From Stenotrophomonas nitritireducens (GTDB lineage: Bacteria; Pseudomonadota; Gammaproteobacteria; Xanthomonadales; Xanthomonadaceae): a DNA stretch of 64,000 nt. Every line of letters begins with the position of its first letter. Positions within the stretch are counted from its first letter, which is position 1. The position numbers and the translations under genes are program-made. The stretch is from NCBI RefSeq assembly GCF_001700965.1, contig NZ_CP016756.1, positions 1,054,001-1,118,000 of the forward strand, read 5' to 3'. The notes beneath the pieces are model-generated. The model was not told where the DNA came from. It searched no databases and was given only the letters and a program-made list of their open reading frames with translations. Of this stretch, positions 53,604 to 64,000 are shown piece after piece.

Positions 53604-54457
53604 ATATCCGCACGCAGGATGGCCTCGGGTACGTCTTCGGGGTCGTCCAGGAAGTGATAGTGCAGCGGCGCATCACGCAGGGCGTGGCCGCTGCCGGGCA
53701 ACCAGTCGCGCAGCAACTGATCGGTAGCCTCTTCCAGCAGCCCATAACTGCCGACGTGGCGCAGCCGCACCATGCGGCCGCCCCCCAGCACCAAGCGCTG
53801 CAGCGGGGCCGGCACTGCCGGCAATTCGGCATCGAATACCAAAGCGCAGTCAAACAGCAGTTCGTCGGCCGGCAGCTCGCGGTGATCGCCCAGCGGCATG
53901 CCGATCAGCTGCTGCAGCTGTTCGACCAGGCCCTGCTCGGCCGCCCAGCCGAACAGCTCGCCGAACACAGCGTCCAGATCATCGAAGGCGCCCTGCGCCC
54001 GCAGTGCCACCACTTCGAACGGTTCCAGGGTGATGACTTCCACGCTCAACGGCGCCGTCTCCTCGGCCAACGGCAGCGGCCGTGACAGCTGCTCGATACT
54101 GTTGGCCATGCGCTGCGGATCCATCCGCAATTGGCTGGCGCTGGCATCCACGGTGTCGCGCAGTACCCGCGCCAACGCCTGTGGCGTGTCGTAGCCGGCC
54201 AGCAAGGCGATCTCGGTGACACTGGCATTGCTGTGCGCCAGACGCTGCAAGGCCTTGACCACGCGCAGACGCTGCACGGTACGGCCGATGGTTTCGCCGG
54301 TCAGCGCGCGATAGACGCGATGGAAATGGAACGGCGAGTAATGCGCGATGGCGGCCAGTGCATCCAGGTCCGGCAAGGGCCCACCGGCGTCGATGCTTTG
54401 CTGCAGACAGCTGATGACCCGGTCCAGACGTGGCAACTGCGCGACATTGGCTTTCAT
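53579..54457 (-). CDS. AraC-type regulator with GyrI-like C-terminal domain
   Basis: 292 residues from ATG 54457 (MKANVAQLPRLDRVISCLQQ). Residues about 10-105 are an AraC-type double helix-turn-helix with FHFHRVYRALTGETIGRTVQRLRV and ASVTEIALLAGYDTPQALARVLR. Residues about 130-292 form a GyrI-like (SOUL-fold) small-molecule-binding domain, with VEVITLEPFEVVALRAQGAFDDL and IYVPLA at the end. The target is unknown. A longer frame to 54706 is rejected because it has no family similarity and is rich in Arg and Cys. Confidence 0.88.
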   Translation of the reverse strand: MKANVAQLPRLDRVISCLQQSIDAGGPLPDLDALAAIAHYSPFHFHRVYRALTGETIGRTVQRLRVVKALQRLAHSNASVTEIALLAGYDTPQALARVLRDTVDASASQLRMDPQRMANSIEQLSRPLPLAEETAPLSVEVITLEPFEVVALRAQGAFDDLDAVFGELFGWAAEQGLVEQLQQLIGMPLGDHRELPADELLFDCALVFDAELPAVPAPLQRLVLGGGRMVRLRHVGSYGLLEEATDQLLRDWLPGSGHALRDAPLHYHFLDDPEDVPEAILRADIYVPLAAG

Positions 54458-54500
54458 TGCGGCATCTCCATGGGAAGTGAGGCTATTACAGCGCTCGTGC

Positions 54501-55427
54501 TCAGCGCTGGCGTTTCCGATCTTGCGCAGCCTCAGCCTCGGCACCGGGCAGACGTGCCAGGTGATCCTGCAACAATACGATGGCCTGACGCACCTTGGCC
54601 GGCTGCGTCTGCCGGTGCGGGGTAACCGCCCAAACCGGCAGTGCCGGCACCTCCCATTCCGGCAACAGCCGCTGCAGGCTGCCGGCCTCCAGCAGCGGCG
54701 CGGCATCCAGGCTGGTCAATACCGCCACGCCCAAACCCGCCTCGCACAGACGCAGCACCGCCGGCTGGTTCTGGCTGGCGATGCGCGGGTGTGCAGGCAC
54801 CAGACGTTCCTGGCCGCTTTCCTGCTGGCGCCAGACCAGGCCCGGCACCTGCGGCATGCCCAGCCATTCGGCGGCCGGCACCTGCAGGGGATCGCCGGGC
54901 ACACCATGCTGCTGCAGCCATGCCGGCGCCGCGCACGGCCAACGTTGCAGGCTGCCCAGGCGCTGCGCCATCCAGTCACTGTCCGGCAGCTGGCCGAAGC
55001 GCAACGCCAGATCGATGCGGGCCTGCAGCAGGTCGGTCCAGCCATCGTCGAAGAACAGATGCAGGCGCAGTTGCGGGTTGTCCTGCAACCAGCCGCCCAG
55101 GGCCGGGCCAATATGCGCTGCCATGCCCAAAGGTGCGGACAAGCGCAGTTCGCCACTGGGCACTTGCCGCGCTGCCGACAACTCGGCCTGCGCCTCCCCT
55201 GCCGCGTCCAGCACACGCGCGCAGGCGGCGTAATAACGGCTGCCCACGTCGGTCAGCGCCAAGCGCCGGGTGGACCGATGCAGCAACGCAACCCCGGCCT
55301 CGTGTTCCAGCGCGCGCAGCTGCTGGCTCACCGCCGAGGTGCTCATGCCCATCGCCCGCGCTGCCGCACTCATCGAGCCGTGCTGCACCACCTGGGCAAA
55401 CAAGGCCATCCGTTTGACGCTGTCCAT
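54501..55427 (-). CDS. LysR-type transcriptional regulator
   Basis: 308 residues. Winged helix-turn-helix in the first 60 residues (MALFAQVVQHGSMSAAARAMGMSTSAVSQQLRALE), then an LysR substrate domain with ELRLSAPLGMAAHIGPALGGWLQDNPQLRLHL and LCEAGLGVAVL. It is divergent from an NAD(P)-binding oxidoreductase gene, with a 121-base gap that contains a clear palindrome. The usual pattern is that such a regulator controls its divergent neighbour. The inducer is unknown. Confidence 0.9.
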   Translation of the reverse strand: MDSVKRMALFAQVVQHGSMSAAARAMGMSTSAVSQQLRALEHEAGVALLHRSTRRLALTDVGSRYYAACARVLDAAGEAQAELSAARQVPSGELRLSAPLGMAAHIGPALGGWLQDNPQLRLHLFFDDGWTDLLQARIDLALRFGQLPDSDWMAQRLGSLQRWPCAAPAWLQQHGVPGDPLQVPAAEWLGMPQVPGLVWRQQESGQERLVPAHPRIASQNQPAVLRLCEAGLGVAVLTSLDAAPLLEAGSLQRLLPEWEVPALPVWAVTPHRQTQPAKVRQAIVLLQDHLARLPGAEAEAAQDRKRQR

Positions 55428-55451
55428 GGCTCCACCTCCGTGCCACCATTG

Positions 55452-55466
55452 TGAAGCACAGCTTCA
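55452..55466. promoter_or_regulatory. Palindromic LysR-type operator candidate
   Basis: TGAAGC-ACA-GCTTCA: six perfect pairs around a three-base centre, placed between divergent genes, 24 bases upstream of the LysR start and 82 upstream of the reductase start. This fits the T-N(about 11-13)-A form of LysR boxes. Confidence 0.65.
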
Positions 55467-55548
55467 AGGTGATTGTGATTTTTTGCGACTGCCGGCGTGC
55501 CCTGCATCGGCGGACACTGGCGTCACTCCCCTTCCCAAGGATGTCCCC

Positions 55549-56199
55549 ATGAAAGTTGCGCTGATCGGTGCCACCGGCTTTGTCGGCAAGGCCTTGCTTG
55601 AAGAACTGCTGGCCCGTGGCCATGAAGTGACCGCATTGGCACGTGACCCGGCCAAGCTGCAGCCCCGCCCCCATTTGCAGGTGGTCAAGGCCGATGTGCT
55701 CGATGCCGATGAAGTGCGCGCTGCCGTCGCCGGTGCCGACACCGTGATCAGCGCCTACAACGCCGGCTGGGCCAACCCGGATCTGTACAACGAATTCCTG
55801 CGTGGTACCCGCGCGATCGTGGCCGGCACCAAGGCTGCAGGCGTGAAGCGTTACATCGTCATTGGCGGTGCCGGCAGCCTGTATGCACCTGATGGCACCC
55901 AGCTGGTTGATTCGCCGAATTTCCCGCCAGCCATCTACCCCGGTGCCAGTGCGGCGCGTGATGCGCTGACCGAACTGCGCAACGAGACCTCGCTGGCCTG
56001 GACCCAGCTGAGCCCGCCGGTAGCCTTCCATCCGGGCAGCCCCACCGAGCGCACCGGCAAGTACCGGGTGGGCACCGATACTCCGCTGAGCACCGGTGAA
56101 GGCCCGGGCACGATCAGTGCCGCCGATCTGGCGGTGGCGGTGGTGGATGAGCTGGAGGCGCCGCAGCATATTGGCAAGCGGTTTACGGTTGCTTGGTAA
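55549..56199 (+). CDS. NAD(P)-binding oxidoreductase (atypical SDR, NmrA/YwnB-like)
   Basis: 216 residues from ATG 55549 with AAGGA upstream. The Rossmann motif GATGFVGKALLEELLARGHEVTALAR lies at the N-terminus, then ADVLDADEVRAAVAGADTVISAYN and VIGGAGSLYA. The substrate pocket is not recognisable. Similar proteins are NAD(P)H-flavin or quinone reductases. The divergent LysR protein is its probable regulator. Confidence 0.88.
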   Translation: MKVALIGATGFVGKALLEELLARGHEVTALARDPAKLQPRPHLQVVKADVLDADEVRAAVAGADTVISAYNAGWANPDLYNEFLRGTRAIVAGTKAAGVKRYIVIGGAGSLYAPDGTQLVDSPNFPPAIYPGASAARDALTELRNETSLAWTQLSPPVAFHPGSPTERTGKYRVGTDTPLSTGEGPGTISAADLAVAVVDELEAPQHIGKRFTVAW

Positions 56200-56208
56200 A
56201 AGCTGAAA

Positions 56209-56401
56209 GCTGCCCTCACCCCAACCCCTCTCCCGCACGCGGGAGAGGGGCTCGGATCGCGTCGGCTGCCAGTGCACTAGCCCCTCTCCCGCGTGCGGGG
56301 TGAAAGGAGCAATTTGCGAACCACAGGTTCGCTGCTCCTTGAACGACCTTGCGCCAGCGCAAGGGCCGGGGCGCGGAGCGGGGGTTGGGGTGAGGGCAGC
56401 T
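56209..56401. repeat. Extragenic repeat element, copy 1, with inserted palindromes
   Basis: Outer arms AGCTGCCCTCACCCCAACCC (56209-56228) and its reverse complement (about 56382-56401). Inside are CCCCTCTCCCGC/GCGGGAGAGGGG hairpins. The part up to about 56300 matches the reverse complement of copy 2 near 57860-57970, including CTCGGATCG and CACTAG landmarks. Bases about 56301-56379 are extra: they hold a hairpin of AAGGAGCA...TGCTCCTT (56304-56340, inner pair GCGAACC/GGTTCGC) and CCTTGCGC-CA-GCGCAAGG (56347-56364). Confidence 0.8.
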
Positions 56402-56434
56402 CTTGATCTGCCTTTAAAGTTCTTGATCTGCTCC

Positions 56435-57721
56435 TCAAGCCCCAGCCAAGGCCTGCTCCAGATCCGCCAGCAAGTCATCGATATGCTCGATACCCACCGA
56501 CAGACGCACGGTGTCCAGCGTCACCCCCGCCTTCTCCAATTCCGCCTCGTCCAACTGCCGATGGGTGGTGGAAGCCGGATGCGTCGCCAAGGATTTGGCA
56601 TCACCCAGATTCACCAGACGGGTGAACAACTGCAGCGCATCCAGGAAACGTGCGCCGGCTTCGCGGCCACCGGGCAGACCAAAGGTCAGCACACCCGAGC
56701 CGTGCCCACGCAGATACTTCTGCACCAACGCGTGTTCCGGATGGTCCGGCAATGCGGCGTAGTTCACCCAGGCGACCTTCGCGTGCTTCTGCAGGAAGTT
56801 GGCCACCGCCAGCGTATTGCTGTTGATGCGGTCCATGCGCAGCGCCAGCGTCTCGATGCCCTGCAGGATCTGGAACGCGTTGAACGGTGAAATCGCAGCG
56901 CCCATGTTGCGCAGCGGCACCACCCGCGCACGGCCGATGAAGGCCGCCGGGCCCAGCGCTTCGGTATAGACCACACCGTGGTAACTCACGTCCGGCGTAT
57001 TGAGGCGCGGGAAGCGCTGCTTGTGCTCGGCCCACGGGAAACGACCGGAATCAACGATGGCGCCGCCAAGGCTGGTGCCATGGCCGCCGAGATACTTGGT
57101 CAACGAATGCACCACGATATCGGCGCCAAAATCGAAGGAGCGCTGCAGATATGGCGTGGCCACGGTGTTGTCGACGATCACCGGCACGCCGTGGGCGTGG
57201 GCGATCTTGGCGATGGCTTCGATGTCGGTGATGTTGCCGCGCGGGTTGCCGATGGATTCGACGAAGACGGCCTTGGTGCGCTCGTCGATCAAGGCGGCAA
57301 AGGCCTGCGGATCACGATAGTCGGCGAAGCGGGTCTGGATGCCGAACTGTGGCAGCGTATGCGCGAACAGATTGTAGGTGCCGCCGTACAGCGCGCTTGA
57401 GGCAAGGATGTTGTCGCCGGCCTCGGCAATGGTCTGGATCGCATAGGTGATGGCCGCCTGGCCGGAGGCCAGCGCCAGCGCACCGATGCCGCCTTCCAAT
57501 GCCGCGATGCGCTTTTCCAGCACATCGGTGGTGGGGTTCATGATGCGGGTATAGATATTGCCCTGCACCTTGAGGTCGAACAGATCGGCACCGTGCTGGG
57601 TGTCGTCGAAGGCGTAGGCAACGGTCTGGTAGATCGGCACCGCGACCGCACGCGTGGTCGGGTCGGGCGAATAGCCGCCGTGCACGGCGATGGTTTCAGG
57701 CTTCCACTGCGGATCAGTCAT
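56435..57721 (-). CDS. metY: O-acetylhomoserine aminocarboxypropyltransferase (sulfhydrylase)
   Basis: 428 residues from ATG 57721 (MTDPQWKPETIAVHGG). A PLP enzyme of the Cys/Met metabolism family: YTRIMNPT (cofactor phosphate), ALASGQAAITYAI, GTYNLF and the Schiff-base lysine in VVHSLTKYLGGHG (Lys209). It makes homocysteine from O-acetylhomoserine and sulfide. The sequence around residues 210-260 and length of about 430 fit MetY rather than MetB/MetC (about 390). The longer frame to 57790 lacks support. The gene is flanked by inverted copies of one extragenic repeat. Confidence 0.92.
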   Translation of the reverse strand: MTDPQWKPETIAVHGGYSPDPTTRAVAVPIYQTVAYAFDDTQHGADLFDLKVQGNIYTRIMNPTTDVLEKRIAALEGGIGALALASGQAAITYAIQTIAEAGDNILASSALYGGTYNLFAHTLPQFGIQTRFADYRDPQAFAALIDERTKAVFVESIGNPRGNITDIEAIAKIAHAHGVPVIVDNTVATPYLQRSFDFGADIVVHSLTKYLGGHGTSLGGAIVDSGRFPWAEHKQRFPRLNTPDVSYHGVVYTEALGPAAFIGRARVVPLRNMGAAISPFNAFQILQGIETLALRMDRINSNTLAVANFLQKHAKVAWVNYAALPDHPEHALVQKYLRGHGSGVLTFGLPGGREAGARFLDALQLFTRLVNLGDAKSLATHPASTTHRQLDEAELEKAGVTLDTVRLSVGIEHIDDLLADLEQALAGA

Positions 57722-57859
57722 CGGAGCGCTCGCTAAGGAGTGACCGCTGACGATAGCCGAGGATTGATGGCAACCGGGCGACGGTTGCAAGGGTTACTTG
57801 TGAGGGGGCGTTATGAGCTGATGCATTTTTTTAAGCATGCATTTCCAGCTGGAAGCTTC

Positions 57860-57970
57860 CCCTCACCCCAACCCCTCTCCCGCATGCGGGAGAGGGGCTA
57901 ATGCACTAGCCACCGACACGATCCGAGCCCCTCTCCCGCATGCGGGAGAGGGGTTGGGGTGAGGGCAGCT
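57860..57970. repeat. Extragenic repeat element, copy 2, inverted relative to copy 1
   Basis: Arms CCCTCACCCCAACCCC (57860-57875) and GGGGTTGGGGTGAGGG (57950-57965), each followed or preceded by the self-complementary CTCTCCCGCATGCGGGAGAG. Together with the spacer (CACTAG, ATCCGAG) it is homologous to the reverse complement of the element at 56209-56401, without the nested insert. It lies in the 295-base gap between metY and clpB and could also act as a terminator for clpB. Confidence 0.82.
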
Positions 57971-57976
57971 CTTGAA

Positions 57977-58012
57977 GCTTTGGCTTTGGCTTTGGCTTTG
58001 GCTTTGGCTTTG
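57977..58012. repeat. Tandem hexanucleotide repeat (GCTTTG)6
   Basis: Six perfect GCTTTG units followed by a degenerate seventh (GCTCTC), 4 bases beyond the clpB stop codon on its 3' side. It is outside any gene I accept; a minus-strand open frame across it would read Gln-Ser repeats but has no other support. Confidence 0.92.
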
Positions 58013-58016
58013 GCTC

Positions 58017-60605
<2,589 letters not shown>

Positions 60606-60656
60606 GGGTCTTCTTCCTCAAAGTTGGGAGGCCAGCATTGCTGGCGATACTGATTC

Positions 60657-60684
60657 AGATGCGGTTGCGGTGGCGTGATTCAAG
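60657..60684 (-). promoter_or_regulatory. Sigma-32 (RpoH) promoter of clpB
   Basis: On the minus strand CTTGAA (60684-60679), a 14-base spacer and CCGCATCT (60664-60657), against the consensus CTTGAA-N(11-16)-CCCCATNT: a single mismatch in the -10 box. It is placed correctly for clpB, with transcription beginning about 45 bases upstream of the ATG. Confidence 0.8.
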
Positions 60685-60780
60685 GGCGATGAATGCCCTT
60701 GTTCAGCTGCAATCCGCGTCCTGCCAGTATCGCCCTTGCGGGCCTACCCTACCTTGATCCAACGCAAGCGCCGGCGGCTT

Positions 60781-61593
60781 TCAGCCGCGCGTGACCGCAG
60801 CACGCAACGCCCGCAGCTGCCGTTTCACGGCCTGCTGCTGGGCCAGATCCATGCGCAGCAGTGCTTTCTGGCCCACCGACAGCGATTGCAGGGCCGGGTC
60901 GACAAAGCGATAACGCCCCTTGCCATCGGCTTCCACCGCCAGCGGACGGGCCGGTTCGGGGGTTTGCAGCAGGTGGTCGATGACCACTACCAGGCGGTCA
61001 TTGAAATGCCCGTCCGGGTGGCCGATCTGACGATATGCCTGCTGCACCAGCGGGTAGAAGCGGGAGTAGGCCTTGGCCATCGCGTCCACATCGGCGCGGC
61101 TGAAAGCATCCACGAAGGGGTCATAGCGCGCGGCATTGGCCGCCGCCAGCTGCTCGCCGCCCGCCGGGCCCGGCTCCACCTGCAAGGTGCCCGGCAGCGG
61201 CCGCAGCGCCATCGCTGCGCCCGGCAGGCTGGGCTGGGTCAGGTTGTCCACATGCACCACCAGCCGCTGGATCAGCTGCTCACGCAGCAGCACGGCCAGG
61301 CTCTGCGCGGGAAACAACTCCCCCAGCGCCTGCAACAGGCCCGCGTCGCTGTCAGCCAGTGCCGGCAAGGCCGGATCGGCGGCGGCGTCGAGGGGATACT
61401 TCGGTTCGGCGGGGAGTTGCGTCGCCGCCGGGGCCGCGATGGGCGCTGCTGCCACACCTTCCGCCGGCACCACCGCTGCCGGTGCGGCCTGACGCAGCTG
61501 CGCCACGTCATCACGGAACAGCCACCAACCAGCGCCGCCGACCGCGACGACGCCAACCACTACCCAGGGCCACACTGCTTTGCGCTTCTGCAT
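60781..61593 (-). CDS. DUF3014-like membrane-anchored protein
   Basis: 270 residues from ATG 61593 (AAAGG 8 bases upstream). One transmembrane helix near the N-terminus (VWPWVVVGVVAVGGAGWWLF) leads to an Ala/Pro-rich tether and a periplasmic domain with LPALADSDAGLLQALGELFP, VVHVDNLTQPSLP, RYDPFVDAFSRADVDAM and FYPLVQQAYRQIGHPDGHFNDRLVVVIDHLLQTPEP, the pattern of DUF3014 proteins. Function is unknown. It lies upstream of clpB on the same strand, with the clpB promoter between them. Confidence 0.82.
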   Translation of the reverse strand: MQKRKAVWPWVVVGVVAVGGAGWWLFRDDVAQLRQAAPAAVVPAEGVAAAPIAAPAATQLPAEPKYPLDAAADPALPALADSDAGLLQALGELFPAQSLAVLLREQLIQRLVVHVDNLTQPSLPGAAMALRPLPGTLQVEPGPAGGEQLAAANAARYDPFVDAFSRADVDAMAKAYSRFYPLVQQAYRQIGHPDGHFNDRLVVVIDHLLQTPEPARPLAVEADGKGRYRFVDPALQSLSVGQKALLRMDLAQQQAVKRQLRALRAAVTRG

Positions 61594-61686
61594 CACTTGC
61601 ACCTTTGTTGCATGTGATGGTGTGACCCCGCCAATTCCGGCAGGTTCCCCTGCCGGCTCAAGCCCGGTACAGCCAGCGCCTGTGCA

Positions 61687-63264
61687 TCAACGCTGTTTCT
61701 GCAGCGACATCAGGCCGATCACCACCGCCAGCACCGCATAGGCGGCCGTCACCTGCAGGGTGATTGCCTGGCGCAGGCCTTCCAGCTGCCACGGCATATA
61801 GATGCCACCGCGCGGATCGGTGGAGTGAATCACGCCGAAGGCGCTCAGCGCCGCAGCCACAAACAACAGGCCCACCGCCACACCGGGGCGACGCTCGATC
61901 AAGGCCACCAGCGCCGCTGCCCACAGCATCGCGGTAATGATGAAGCCATTGCCCAGCAGCTGCAGCGTAGCCACGTCCGACAAGCCGTGGCCGTCGACAG
62001 CGGCATACAGCGCCGCCGCAGCATCCGGCGCCACCCAGGTACCGAACTTGATGTTGATCAGGTAGGCGATGGCCGGCAGGAAGGCCAGCGCCACCGCGAT
62101 GGCATGCTCGCGCTTGGTCTGCTGGAAAGCCTGCACGGTGATGTCCAAGCCTACGAAAACGATGATCGGCGCCAGCACCGCCACCGGCAGCCACTGCACC
62201 AGCCCGGCAACCACGCCAAGCATGCCGCCGATGCCGATGAACAGACCGGTCAGCAGCGTGTAACCGGTGCGTGCGCCCAACCGCTTATAGGCCGGCTGGC
62301 CGATATACGGCGTGGTCTGTGCCACACCGCCGCAGACGCCAGCCACCAGCGTGGCAATGGCCTCGACCAGCAGGATGTCGCGGGTGCGGTAGTCATCGCC
62401 GGCAGCGCGTGCGCTTTCCGCCACATTGATGCCGCCGACGATCATCAGCAGGCCGAACGGCAACAGCAGCGACAGATACGGCACGGTCAGCGGCAGGCCT
62501 TCGACAAAGCCCAGCGTAGGCAGCGGCAACGCCACCGCAAAGGAAATCGCCGGCGGCCATTGGAAGCCGGTCAAGGCGCCGGCAGCGCCCAATCCGTAAT
62601 ACAGCGCCACGCCCACCAGCAGCGCGAACAGCACGCCCGGCAAGCGCAACGGCACCACACCGCGCGCGACCAGCACGTACAGCAGCACCCCCAACGTGAC
62701 CAGGCCGACCAGCGGCTGGCGCATGCTTTCGATCAGCGGCAGGAAGCCCAGCAGGGTCAGCGCCGCGCCGCCGATGGAACCCAGCAGCGCCGCACGCGGC
62801 ACGTGGCGGGTGACCGCATCGCCGACGAAGGACAGCACCAGTTTGAGCAGGCCCATCACCACCAGCGAGGCCATGCCCAGCTTCCAGGTGGCCATCGCCG
62901 CTGCCTGCGGGTCCATGCCCAGCTGCTTGAAGCCGACGAAGGCCGGGCCCAGCACCAGTAGCGCCATGCCGATGCTGGTCGGTGCGTCCAGGCCCAGCGG
63001 CATCGCGGTGACATCATCGCGGCCGCTGCGTGCAGCCAAGCGCCGCGCCATCACCGTATACATCAGGTTGCCGATCAACACGCCAAAGGCGGTGCCGGGA
63101 AACATGCGCCCAAACACCACCTCGGCCGGAAACTGGAAGATGCCGATCAAGGCCATCGCGATGAAGCCCAGGATCGACAGGTTGTCGACCACCAGACCGA
63201 AGAAGCCATTGAGATCGCCGGCAACGAACCAGCGCGGTTGTGAGGCTGAAGCGGAAGAATTCAT
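61687..63264 (-). CDS. NCS2-type nucleobase permease
   Basis: 525 residues, about 12-14 transmembrane helices. MARRLAARSGRDDVTAMPLGLDAPTSIGMALLVLGPAF and the later VGGINVAESARAAGDD, with LVEAIATLVAGVCGGVAQTTPYIGQPAYKRLGARTGYTLLTG resemble the xanthine/uracil/adenine permease superfamily (AzgA side). The substrate cannot be told. ATG 63264 (MNSSASAS) gives a short cytoplasmic N-terminus; the frame further upstream to 63327 has no signal. It lies 93 bases upstream of the DUF3014-like gene on the same strand. Confidence 0.85.
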   Translation of the reverse strand: MNSSASASQPRWFVAGDLNGFFGLVVDNLSILGFIAMALIGIFQFPAEVVFGRMFPGTAFGVLIGNLMYTVMARRLAARSGRDDVTAMPLGLDAPTSIGMALLVLGPAFVGFKQLGMDPQAAAMATWKLGMASLVVMGLLKLVLSFVGDAVTRHVPRAALLGSIGGAALTLLGFLPLIESMRQPLVGLVTLGVLLYVLVARGVVPLRLPGVLFALLVGVALYYGLGAAGALTGFQWPPAISFAVALPLPTLGFVEGLPLTVPYLSLLLPFGLLMIVGGINVAESARAAGDDYRTRDILLVEAIATLVAGVCGGVAQTTPYIGQPAYKRLGARTGYTLLTGLFIGIGGMLGVVAGLVQWLPVAVLAPIIVFVGLDITVQAFQQTKREHAIAVALAFLPAIAYLINIKFGTWVAPDAAAALYAAVDGHGLSDVATLQLLGNGFIITAMLWAAALVALIERRPGVAVGLLFVAAALSAFGVIHSTDPRGGIYMPWQLEGLRQAITLQVTAAYAVLAVVIGLMSLQKQR

Positions 63265-63328
63265 GGGGGATATCGTCAGGAAAGCGGGGCGATGGTAACG
63301 CTGGTGCAGAACTTTCAGTTGGAACAAA

Positions 63329-64000
63329 TCATTCGCTTGTCGGCAGTTTCACCCAGCCCAGCACCGGGCCATGGCGGGGATTCTGGTAGCGCAGCTGCAG
63401 CCAGCCATCGGCCTCGTCCAGCAGCTCGACGCGGTCGCCCTTGAGCAGGTAGCGCTTGGTCGAGGTGTCGCCGACCTTGCTGTATAGCGGTAGCTTGTCT
63501 GGTACTACCGAGGCACTGCGACCGGGCATCGGAGCATCTTCCCGCGGCGGGTCGAAGGCGTTCCACAGCGCGGTATCCAGGCGTTTCCCGCTCGCATCCC
63601 AGGTACTCCAGACCACCATCACTTCGTCCTCATCAGGCGCATCCACCGCCAGCACCTGCGACAACGCCCCGGTATCGATGTAGGCGCTGCGCATCGAACG
63701 GTAGAGATAGAGGTTTCCATCCTGGTAACGGTAGAAATCGGTGTACCACATCGGCCCACCGCGGCAGCTGCTGCTCAGGCTGTGCGTGGCAGGATCCGGC
63801 GTGAGCGACCAGAAGCCTTCGCAGCTGGCCGCCGCTCCGGTGGGCGCGGCCAAAGCCTGGAACTCTCCGCTGGCCGGCATATACAGATACACGGCATACG
63901 ATTCATTGACCTGCCCCAGCGTCGCGCTGGAATACAGGTCCTGGTAGCCATCGAAGTTGAAATCGGCATGGCCGAGCCGCGAGCCGCCTTCTTCGTCGGT
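63329..64000 (-). CDS. Secreted XAC2610-like protein with C-terminal SH3-like domain (5' part outside window)
   Basis: The frame enters from the right edge and stops at 63329, 224 residues visible. GHADFNFDGYQDLYS is a calcium-loop-like motif of FG-GAP/XAC2610-type proteins, followed by a beta-rich part (YAVYLYMPASGEFQAL, WYTDFYRYQDGNLYLY) and, in the last 55 residues, an SH3-like domain (YSKVGDTSTKRYLLKGDRVELL, ADGWLQLRY). XAC2610 itself is a periplasmic inhibitor of a peptidoglycan-cleaving T4SS effector. Whether this protein does that is only a suggestion, as no effector gene is in view. An internal start at 63892 is rejected because coding continues upstream. Confidence 0.6.
   Translation of the reverse strand, partial: TDEEGGSRLGHADFNFDGYQDLYSSATLGQVNESYAVYLYMPASGEFQALAAPTGAAASCEGFWSLTPDPATHSLSSSCRGGPMWYTDFYRYQDGNLYLYRSMRSAYIDTGALSQVLAVDAPDEDEVMVVWSTWDASGKRLDTALWNAFDPPREDAPMPGRSASVVPDKLPLYSKVGDTSTKRYLLKGDRVELLDEADGWLQLRYQNPRHGPVLGWVKLPTSE

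Noticed and set aside
56209..57970. Repeats around metY as a CRISPR array or composite transposon
   Set aside because: Only two copies, inverted, no spacers of regular length and no transposase gene between them.

Overview
The window is a gap-free stretch of a GC-rich gammaproteobacterial chromosome that is almost certainly Stenotrophomonas (Xanthomonadaceae). The evidence is an L2-type class A beta-lactamase with a divergent AmpR-like LysR regulator, GTAG-headed SMAG-type palindromes, several TonB-dependent receptors, paired ECF sigma/Ser-Thr kinase genes of the xanthomonad type, and a gamma-type ruvC-ruvA-ruvB / ybgC-tolQRAB-pal-cpoB / queE-queC order. I see no plasmid, phage or CRISPR signal. 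The only mobile-element gene is one lone IS3-type orfA-like gene.

Layout. 1-11867 (minus): one uninterrupted reading frame of 3955 codons that runs off the left edge, a giant repeat-rich filamentous adhesin. Long opposite-strand open frames here are shadows of it. A SapC-family gene lies just upstream. 13268-16620 (minus): a Ser/Thr kinase with a TPR-like C-terminus and an ECF43-like sigma factor, divergent from a secreted DUF5694-like protein. 18273-31235 (minus): housekeeping block of tRNA-Lys, queC, queE, cpoB, pal, tolB, tolA, tolR, tolQ, ybgC, ruvB, kup, ruvA, ruvC, yebC and a hydrolase. 31272-36016: a cell-surface signalling set made of an STN-containing TonB receptor divergent from a FecI-like sigma factor and a fecR interrupted by an in-frame amber codon. 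36063-43525: orfA-like gene, GNAT acetyltransferase, aspS, a four-repeat DUF3011 secreted protein, an unknown secreted protein and a second kinase paralogous to the first. 43594-48867: CPA-type antiporter, blaL2/ampR, ABC-F ATPase. 49179-64000: TonB receptor, KefB-like antiporter, AraC- and LysR-type regulators, NAD(P)-binding reductase, metY, clpB with a heat-shock promoter, a DUF3014-like protein, an NCS2-type permease and a partial secreted SH3-like protein.

How the genes work together. The tol-pal block builds the trans-envelope constriction machine; ruvABC resolves Holliday junctions; queC and queE act in queuosine precursor synthesis. AmpR should control the L2 beta-lactamase through the 182-base divergent promoter. 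The two kinases align without a gap over about 230 residues, but only one has a neighbouring sigma factor, so the second is an orphan paralogue. The receptor/FecI/FecR set should sense a ligand outside the cell, but the nonsense codon cuts off the cytoplasmic part of FecR.

The points most worth a second look are the giant adhesin with two charged, probably helical inserts; the fecR nonsense codon; the kinase pair with HCD in place of HRD; the inverted pair of repeat elements around metY, one carrying a nested palindromic insert; and the almost perfect internal repeats of the DUF3011 protein.
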